Below, piece after piece: positions 50,745 to 64,000 of a DNA stretch of 64,000 nucleotides (position 1 is the first letter of the stretch; each line of letters begins with the position of its first letter). Source of the stretch: Neocallimastix lanati (nom. inval.) (Eukaryota > Neocallimastigomycota > Neocallimastigomycetes > Neocallimastigales > Neocallimastigaceae). Both the position numbers and the translations under genes were made by a program. Location: assembly GCA_016946835.1 (NCBI GenBank), contig JACVTC010000013.1:1303501-1367500 (forward strand), in the 5' to 3' direction. The notes beneath the pieces are model-generated. The model saw only the letters and a list, made by a program, of their open reading frames with translations. It had not been told where the DNA came from and did not search any database.

Positions 50745-52092
50745 ATGAAATCTTTCGCATTGCTATTTTTTATTTATGTACAAATACGAATAATATCTAT
50801 ATTTTGTAAAATAGTTGAAAATTCTGAATCCGAGGATTGTAAAAATGTAATGAATTTTTTTAACAAATATGAGCAACAAGTAGGTCATAAATTAAAAATT
50901 CCAAATTGTTGCGATAATAGTAGACATACTCATTATATTAATTGTGAAAATGGTTACATAACAGCAATGTATGTTTTTTTAAAAAAATTTTTCATATTAT
51001 AAAAATAGATATTCATATATATATATATATATATTTTTTTTTTAAATAAATTTTAACTATATAGTTTTATATATAATAATTATTAAAAAAAATTTTTTTT
51101 TATTATAAATTTCTAATTTCAATATATTAAAGTGATATAAGAATGAGTAATTTTAATGAACAAATTGATTTTTCTGAATTTCCATTACTACCAAATCTTA
51201 GAAAATTGTAATATAAGAAAGCTAAATAATTTTAAATGTTTAAATTTATACTTATATATCATTATGATTAATAAGTAATAATTAATATATATAATTTTAA
51301 TTTATTTATATTATATATAGAGTTTTTGAAGGACCTCTCTTTAAGGATGGTATATTGCCTACAAGATTTTTTGATATACCTAAACTAGAAGATTTGTATG
51401 ATTCATTTTTATATTTATATAAAAAAAAATAATAAAATTTTTATAAAACTTTTTTCTAAATATATATTTATTATTTATTTATTATTAGTATTATTAAATA
51501 AATTATTTTTTTTTTGTAAATATTATTTTATAAATTTAGAGAAATTATGAGTTCAAATATAAGAAGTATTCCTAATAATATTAACAAAAAGTGTCCTCTT
51601 AAAGAATTGTAATTAGATTAAAGTTATTTTATTTTTAGATTGTATATTATTTAATAAATTACATATTATTGATTTTTATTCATTTATTTTTATCTATTTA
51701 ATCTATCTATCTGTCATTAGGAATTTGTATAATAATACTATAGCAGGTTTTCCTGAACAAATATTAAATTTTAAACAATTAAAATTCTTGTAAGTTAAAT
51801 TATATTTTATTAAATTAAATTAACTCTAAATATAAGTTATATATTAATAATTTTATTATCTTGATTTTTTTTTTTTTTTTTTTTATTATTATTAAAAATA
51901 AAATAATATATATATGTATATAAATACATATATACAAAGAGATCTTTCTTTCAATAAAGAAGTTGAAACTATTCCTGAAGGAATAAGTAGATTAGAAAAC
52001 TTAGAAACTTTGTAATCGATCAATCAATATCTAATTATCTAATTATTTATATTTATATTATAATAAATTCTATTAAAATTAATATAATAACT

Positions 52093-52128
<36 letters not shown>

Positions 52129-54021
52129 CATAAAAATTTTTAAAAATAGTTATGTTGGTTCAACAGGTCTAAAAAGTTTACATGAAAATATATTCAATTT
52201 ACAAAATTTAAAAAAAATGTAAGTTTTTTATTATTAATATTATTATTAAAAATTATCTTTATGATTTTATAATAATAATAATTTAATAATTATATATATA
52301 TTATTAATTCATTTATTTGTAGTGATCTTGATGATAATCCTCAATTAAATACAAGAATATTAAATTTTGGTCAAATACTTGAAAGTTGTGATTTTAGAGA
52401 TATTAATGTTTTATGTTATCAATCGGGAACATGTGATAAAATGATTGTTGAGGAAACACCTGTTCGAATATATAATTATGATGTAGATAATAATTTTAAA
52501 CTTTGTACTAATGTCAGTAAATCTAAATCAGCTTACCATATTGAAAATGAAACTACTAATGATTTATATAATAATAATAATAAGTTAAACTTAATAATAC
52601 CAAGTGGTATCGTCACTTTAGGTTTAATTGGAGTAATTTTAATAGGGTATTTTGTAAAATTTAATCGTATTAAAAATAATATGAAGGATGATTATGATGA
52701 TGAAAATAAATATATTGAGGATAATGATGCTGATCATACTATGAATAATAAAGATAAGAATAATGATAACCTATTTAATGATTCAATCCTTGATGACACT
52801 TCTTCATTTATTGAATTTAAAACATCTCAACTTCCATTAAATAATATGATGAATATGGAGGAATCAACTTCTTATATATCAGGATTTAAGGTAGATTCTA
52901 CTATATCACAGCAGTCTGGAGATAATGAAAATAATTCATATCAAGAACCTTCTAGATCAGTAACATCAATATCCCTTTCATCGCCATCATATAATATAAC
53001 TTCTTTAGATGAAAATAATAACACCAATAGAGATGAATTCTATTTCCCATACCGAACTATTGATGATTTAGATGAAAATAATTCTTCAATTAGTGATTCG
53101 AGTGATTCGAAAGATTTACCCTCTTGTATTTCTTGTATTGATAATATCTCTCAAATAAATATTACTAATAACTATAGTGATTTTCCTGTTAGTAGTATAA
53201 TTCAACCAATACAACAAAGTACCTATTCAATTAATACTAATAATTTATATATCAGTAGTAATTTAAATAATATGGATTCTAATACTAGTATAGCAACAAT
53301 TAATACTAACGGACTCCAAAATTGTTATTCCTATGCACAACCTTTACAAAATATAAATATAGATTTTAATTGTCATGACGGCATTATTAACAGCAATAAC
53401 AATAAAATTATTGATATTATAAATAATGATAATGGTAATAGAATATTAGCCCCTAATTCTGTCATTTCAAAAGTAGATACCAATTTTGATATATTATCAT
53501 TAAATTCTAATGATAATAATAATAATTATTTAAATAATCATACCATGAGTATAATTCAACCAATAGAAATTACTAAAAATACTATTAATAATAGAAATAG
53601 TAATAGCAATGATAGTACTTTAAATAATAACAATAATAATAATAATAATAATTTATATAATTATGTCAGTAATACATCTCAATTTGAAACTACAACAAAA
53701 ATTAACATTAATAGAAATAACAACAGCAATAGTAGTAGTAGTAGTAGTAATAGAACTAATAATAATAGAGATATCATTAATGATAATAGTAATAGCAATT
53801 ATGGAACTGAAAATAATATTAATAATAATAATAATAATAATAATTTCGTAAAACAATTTGAAAAAAATACTACAGATACAAATCAACATTTAACAGTAGA
53901 TTCTAAATTAGTGAAAGAAAATAGTCGTAACTTTAATATTAGTAATACATCATTAATGGAATTTTTAGTATCTAATGCTATCATTTTTAATGAATATATT
54001 TCTGAAAGTCCTACTTCATAA
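50745..54021 (+). CDS. leucine-rich-repeat single-pass membrane protein, one LRR per exon
   Basis: Eight exons: 50745-50968, 51133-51207, 51321-51395, 51540-51608, 51721-51789, 51940-52011, 52150-52218 and 52323-54021, total 783 residues. An N-terminal signal peptide (MKSFALLFFIYVQIRIISIF) leads to a Cys-containing cap (NCCDNS.HTHYINC). Exons 2-7 are 75, 75, 69, 69, 72 and 69 nt, each encoding one 23-25 residue LRR; every intron is phase 2 and cuts the same Leu/Ile codon of the LxxLxL strand. The last exon closes the LRR domain with a Cys-containing segment (LESCDF...NVLCYQSGTCDK), then a membrane helix (IIPSGIVTLGLIGVILIGYF) and a 440-residue Ser/Asn/Asp-rich cytoplasmic tail without a kinase domain. 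Likely a surface recognition or adhesion receptor; ligand unknown. Confidence 0.85.
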
Positions 54022-55605
54022 TCCCCCTTTTTTTTTTTTTTATCCAATTAATTTAATATTAATTAATGATGAATATTTATAAATTAATCATCATCATCAT
54101 CATCATAATAATAATTAAATATATCCTATTATTATTTTATAAATATATTTATAAAAGAAATAATTATATTTAATACATTATTAATAAAAAAAATATTATA
54201 TTTTATACCTAAAAAACATAAATATTTTAATAAAATAAAATATAAATGTATTTTTTTATTTTTACATTATAGTAATAATGTTAAAGTAAAAAAAAAAAAA
54301 ATAAAAGAATAAAAAAATAAAAAAATAAAAAATAAAAAATAATTATATATTTCATTATTTTATTATTATTAATATAATAATAATAATAATAATAAAATAA
54401 TAATAAAAAAAAAAAATATTAAAATAAAAAAAAGAAAAGAAAAAAAAAGATTAAAAAAATTATATGAATGACACAAAAAAAAAAAATATAATATAAAAAA
54501 AATAATTAAATTTATATATATAAATGATATAATAACAAAAATATTAAGAAATAAAAAAAAATATAATAAAACATAGAAAGTAAAAAATGATGTTCATTAA
54601 AATGAAAATGAAAAAATAAGAAATAAAAAAATAAAAAATAAATGAAAGAGAAAAATAAATGAATAAATAAATAATAGAGTAATGATAAACAAAAAAAAAA
54701 AAAAATTTTTTTTTATAAATGGTTGTGATTAAAAATATTTTACTAGTAATTTTGTAAATGAAATTTAAAGAATAAAAAAGAAAAATAATTTAATGGTAAT
54801 AGATAGATAGTAAGTATAATTTTATAAAAAAAAAAAAAATAAATATTTTTATCTATTATTTCATAAATAATCAATCAATTTTTATTTTTTATTCATTTAT
54901 TTTATTTTTATTTTTATTTACGTTTGGTATTTTTACCCTTTAAATCTAAAATCGTATTTTTATATATCTATTTTATTTTATTTTTATTATTTCATTATTA
55001 TTATTATTATTATTTATTTATTTGACATATAATAATCTATTAATTTTTTTTTTTTTTTAATATAATCATTATAAATAAAGATATTTCTTATTCATAAATG
55101 TATTTTTATACTATTCATCAATTTAATAAAATTGATGAAAAGTATAAAAATTAATTTAATAAAAATTTATTCATCATCATTATTAATTTTTTTTTTTTAA
55201 AAAAATTTTTTTTTTTTTTGAAAATAAATTTTATTTTATTTTATTTTATTTTTTTTTATTTATTTATTAAATAAATATTATTTTAGTAGTACATATAATT
55301 TATGTTTTTTTTTAAACAACTATAAAAATAATTTATTATATAGTATATAATTTACTTTTTATTTTTGAAATTTTAAATTTCATAATATAATAATTATTAT
55401 TGTAAATTAATAATAATAATAATAATAAATAATATTTATTTATTTATTTATTTATTATTATAATTATAATTATAATTATTTTATTTTTATTTTTATTTTA
55501 TTTTTATTTAATTTTTTTTTTTTTTTTTAATTTTTTTTTTCTAATTTTTTTTTATTTTTATTTTTATTTTATTTTTTAACTATAAATATTTATTGATGTT
55601 GTTAT
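54022..55605. other. convergent spacer between LRR and PGM2 genes
   Basis: Low-complexity AT DNA with A-runs and T-runs; both flanking genes end here. A roughly 25 bp complementary pair near 55104-55165 (ATTTTTATACT... / AGTATAAAAAT...) could fold as a hairpin in 3' UTRs. No coding signal. Confidence 0.5.
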
Positions 55606-60241
<4,636 letters not shown>

Positions 60242-62410
60242 GTTGAAAATTTTCAAATTTTAGCTTTAATTGTTATATATATTAAATTAAAATAAATAAT
60301 TTATATGAAATTTTATGTATAGTCACACACATACACACATATATATATATATAGAAAATGAAAGATATTTGATATAGATATATAATATATTTAATGAAAA
60401 CTATTAATTAATATGAAATTATCATATATTTAAAGAATAATAAAAAGAAAAGGAATGAAATTTGTATATAATAATTAATTAATAATTTTTTTAAACAGTT
60501 TATACTATAAAATTTTTATTTTATTTTATTTCAATTTATTTTGATAAAAATTTTTATCTCAATTATGAAAAATATATATATATTTTTATTTTATTTTTAA
60601 TTTTATTATTATTATCATTATTATTATTATTTATTTATTTTTTATTTTTTATTTTTTTATCTGCTAATATTATTTTTTTTATGATTCACTGTGCCATGTG
60701 ATTTATTATCCATCTTATTCTTTTATAATTTAATTATTTTCTTTTTTTTTAAAAAAAAAAATATTTTTATAGTTTATTTATTTCACTGATTGAAATTTTA
60801 ATTTTATTTTAATACCTTTTTTTTTTGTTGTTGTTGTTAATTTTATGTTGATTTAATCTTAAAATATAAATGTAAAAATTCGTTAAAAAGTTAATATTTT
60901 TTTTTGATAAAGTATTGTTTTTATTATTTTTATAGTTTATATTTGATTATTTTTAAAAATTTTAATTCCATAAAAATTCATTTTAATATAAAAAAATTTT
61001 TTTTTTAAATAATTTATTGTGGTTAATCATTGTTAATAAATTATTTTAAAAAAAAATATTAATTAATTTGAATAGGGTTAGATTTATATTATTAAATGTG
61101 TATAAAATTAATAAATATATAATTTATTTATACTTTTATTTACTTTTTATGTTTATTAAGCAGTTTTTTTATACATTTAATTACAATATCATAAATTATA
61201 ATTAATATTAACCAATCATAATTTAAAATATTTCTTAATATAATAATAAAATATAGAAATATTAATAAACAAGAATTAAAATTAATAAATAATAAAAATA
61301 AAATAAAATAAAAAAAACATATAAATTTATTATTCTCAAAGGAATAATAACACTGATATATATATATCAAAAGTAAGGATATATTATTTATTAAGGACTT
61401 TTTTTTCTTTTTTATTAATAACAGAAATAAAAGGAATGAAATAAATATATTGACATTGAATTAAATGACATTAATATACCAATAATTGAGAAACAATAAT
61501 TTCAAAGACGTATAAAATTTCTATTAAATAAATTTTATTAATTAAAATTTCAAAATGATTTCAATAAAATTTTACATTTATAAATAACATTTGAACCGCA
61601 TAAACTCACAATTAAAAATAAACAAACTTACATACAAGAAACTAATGAACTTATTGACTTATTTATTTATTTATTTATTTATTTATTTTTTTTAAAAAAA
61701 AAAGCATTAAATAATAATTATTTTTGGATACAAGAACCAAATAAATAATATTTATACATTTTATAAATATATATAATTAAATATATTTTATTAAACATGT
61801 AAACAAAAGTGAAATTTCACAAAATTATTTTGAATATAATATTTAAAGCAATAAATAAATTATCAAAAAAAAAAAAAAAAAAAAACATTAATCGAAAAAC
61901 CATTGATTTAAACAAAGAAAAAAATTCTTACATTAATTTTATATCATATTATATATTATTATAATTTTGAAATTTCATGTTTATTTTTTTATTTATTTAT
62001 ATATATTTTTTTTGAAGACAATCCATGAAAAGCAATTTCGACATTGAATTATTATCATTAATTTTTCTTTTTTTTTTTTTTTTTTTCCAAAAAAAGAATT
62101 AAAATATAATTATACTTATTTTATAACACATAAAAATACAAATTTATAACCATACAAATTTATTTTAATTTAATAATTATAAAATTTTATAACCATACTA
62201 TGAATTTTGAAATCATTTAATATAAATATACATGTTCAAACAAACAAATCTATTAAACTATAAGAATTTCTAATAATTTTATATCTATACTATTTTATAA
62301 TAAATATTTATATATACATATTTCTTAACATTTATATATAATTTATAGTAATTATTAATATAATTATTGATACATTGTTAAAATTCGGAATAATAAATTG
62401 AAATTTCCAA
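60242..62410. other. divergent promoter region between PGM2-type and dynein IC genes
   Basis: 2.2 kb AT-rich spacer with T-runs, a (TTTA)n patch at about 61660-61686 and short CA repeats (about 60321-60340). A 76-codon minus-strand frame at 61140-61370 is Ile/Tyr-rich and low complexity, not supported as a gene. Confidence 0.6.
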
Positions 62411-62672
62411 ATGAAGTCAAGGTACTATTAATACAACAATTAATACATCAATTCTATAATATATATTATATATATATTATTATGGATAATTAATTATTAA
62501 AAATAAATTAAAAAATAAATATATATGTATAATGATAATAAAATAAAGGAAAGAAGAATTAGAGAGAAAGAGACAGAAATTAGCTGAACTTCGAAGAAGT
62601 AGAGAAGAACGTAAAAATGCTTTATTAAATGCTCAAAAGAAAGAAGCTGTAAATAATTAATAAAAAATTTTA

Positions 62673-62720
<48 letters not shown>

Positions 62721-63446
62721 CTTGTTTATAAAATTACAATTAAATAAATTTCAAAAATATTTCATATATTTCTATTTTCAAGAAAAAAAAAAAAAAAAAA
62801 AAAAGTTATTGGAAAATTAAAAATTAAATATATAAATATATTTATTTATTCATAAATTTATAATATTAATATAAAGACCTCAAGTGTTATTAGTAGAGAT
62901 CGTAAAGCTATCGATGAATTAGTTGCTTCTTTAGTTGGTGATATTTCTTCAGTATCAAGTATTAATGATAAATCAAGTCGTTCAAATACACCAACTTCTC
63001 AAATTCAAAGTGAACTTTCAAATTCAGCTGTATCTTCACCGGGATTAATGTATTAAAACTAATTTATTATTATTATTATCATTATTATCATTATTATTTA
63101 TTAATATCATATCTATATATATATATATTGATAAATTATATTATTAATATTATCATTATATATAAAATATTGCATAATATAATATATTTTGTTTTATTAT
63201 TTTATAATTTTATTATTTTATTTTATTATTTTGTTATTTTATTATATATTTATTTATATTTATATTTATATTTATATTTATATTTATATTTATATTTATA
63301 TTTATATTTATATTTATATTTATATTTATATTTATATTAATATATATATTACCACGAACGAATAAATAATATATATAAAAAAAATTGAAAAATAAAAAAT
63401 AAATCAAATAATTAATAATATTATTAAAATTAATATTAATGCTACG

Positions 63447-63486
<40 letters not shown>

Positions 63487-64000
63487 ATTTCTTTTAACAA
63501 ATATAAAAATTAAATGAAAACAAAACAAAAATAATAATGATAATAATAATAATAATGAATATATATATATATATAGTCCAAGTGGTACTCAATCTACACC
63601 AGAACTTCCTCCAACTCCAGTAAGAAAAGCAAAACCATTAGATTCTTCAGAAATTCTCATATTTGATTTCCCACCAGCTGTAAATATTATTGATATCACA
63701 ATTTTTTTTTTTTTTTTAAAAAAAAAAAAATAATAATAATAATGGAAAATAAAAGTTATAATAGTTTAATAGTTTAACATACATTTATTTATTAATTTTT
63801 TTGTTTAATGAACTTAAAATAATTAAAAAATAAAAAAAAATAATAATAATTATAAATAAATAAATAAATATTATTAGATATTATATGATAAAGAAATTCA
63901 AACTGTTGAATTATATGACGAAACCACAGAAAAAGATGAAACTGATAATGTTAATGTTGAAATTGAAACTTCAGAACCAGAAGTTCCAGTTGTCAAAGAA
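62411..64000 (+). CDS. cytoplasmic dynein intermediate chain (N-terminal part, runs off right edge)
   Basis: Five exons are visible: 62411-62421 (an 11 nt first exon, MKSR), 62549-62648, 62877-63049, 63577-63679 and 63878 onward. The start is chosen because the Arg codon is completed exactly across the first intron. The N-terminus KEELERKRQKLAELRRSREE is the charged helix that binds dynactin p150 and NudE in this family. It is followed by a Ser/Thr-rich linker (DELVASLVGDISSVSS, TPELPPTPVRKAKPL) and YDKEIQTVELYDE, matching the KxTQT-like light-chain-binding motif, then an acidic stretch. The WD40 half would lie beyond 64000. It scaffolds the retrograde dynein motor. Introns contain a 36 nt A-run and a hexamer array. 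Confidence 0.82.
63246..63338. repeat. (TTTATA)n hexanucleotide array in a dynein IC intron
   Basis: About 15 units, same motif and similar length as the array at 23668-23770. Confidence 0.9.

Noticed and set aside
61140-61370. Minus-strand frame of 76 codons
   Set aside because: Ile/Tyr/Asn-only low complexity, no splice partners, no family resemblance.

Overview
The window is nuclear DNA from an extremely AT-rich, intron-rich eukaryote. I infer an anaerobic gut fungus (Neocallimastigomycota). The reasons are pervasive poly-A/T and (ATT)n/(TTTA)n tracts even inside introns, poly-Asn runs in proteins, long non-coding spacers, a cytoplasmic dynein chain, a CBM21 glycogen-targeting subunit, and above all a receptor joining a bacterial-type sugar-binding domain to a class C 7TM domain, an architecture reported for these fungi. 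A dictyostelid would share the AT/poly-N bias; I judge it less likely because of the spacers and the gene content.

Layout, left to right: LKB1/STK11-like kinase (minus, runs off the left edge); coiled-coil repeat protein (plus, 4302-7224); small Mpv17/PMP22-like membrane protein (plus, 7893-8962); phosphoglycerate-kinase paralogue that has lost most catalytic residues (plus, 10160-12652); frameshifted relic of a secreted/membrane protein (13609-14310); sugar-binding-domain class C GPCR with a long tail (plus, 15872-21754); TFIIIC subunit GTF3C5 (minus, 22261-25732); a field of coding relics (about 26.2-28.1 kb); RPS19 (minus, 29097-29718); Cys-rich single-pass protein with unresolved 5' end (plus, 30949-31598); an island of bacterial-looking, decayed reading frames (32.56-34.1 kb); a 4.8 kb low-complexity spacer; giant CBM21 protein-phosphatase-1 regulatory subunit (plus, 39022-45272); a 5.5 kb spacer containing a second copy of the 27-28 kb relic sequence; leucine-rich-repeat membrane protein with one repeat per exon (plus, 50745-54021); PGM2-type phosphohexo/pentomutase (minus, 55606-60241); dynein intermediate chain (plus, 62411 to right edge).

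I traced splice sites by hand. For eight genes the joined exons give an exact multiple of three and a plausible family length: coiled-coil 716 aa, Mpv17-like 162, PGK-like 417, GPCR 1523, GTF3C5 511, RPS19 142, CBM21 protein 1956, LRR protein 783. Several genes concern carbon and energy (LKB1, PGK-like, sugar receptor, glycogen-PP1 subunit, PGM2), but they have separate promoters and mixed strands, so I do not claim a functional cluster. The best candidates for something new are the full-length PGK pseudoenzyme, the receptor with an apparent PH-like domain in its tail, the decayed bacterial-like island, and the relic family present as inverted copies 20 kb apart.
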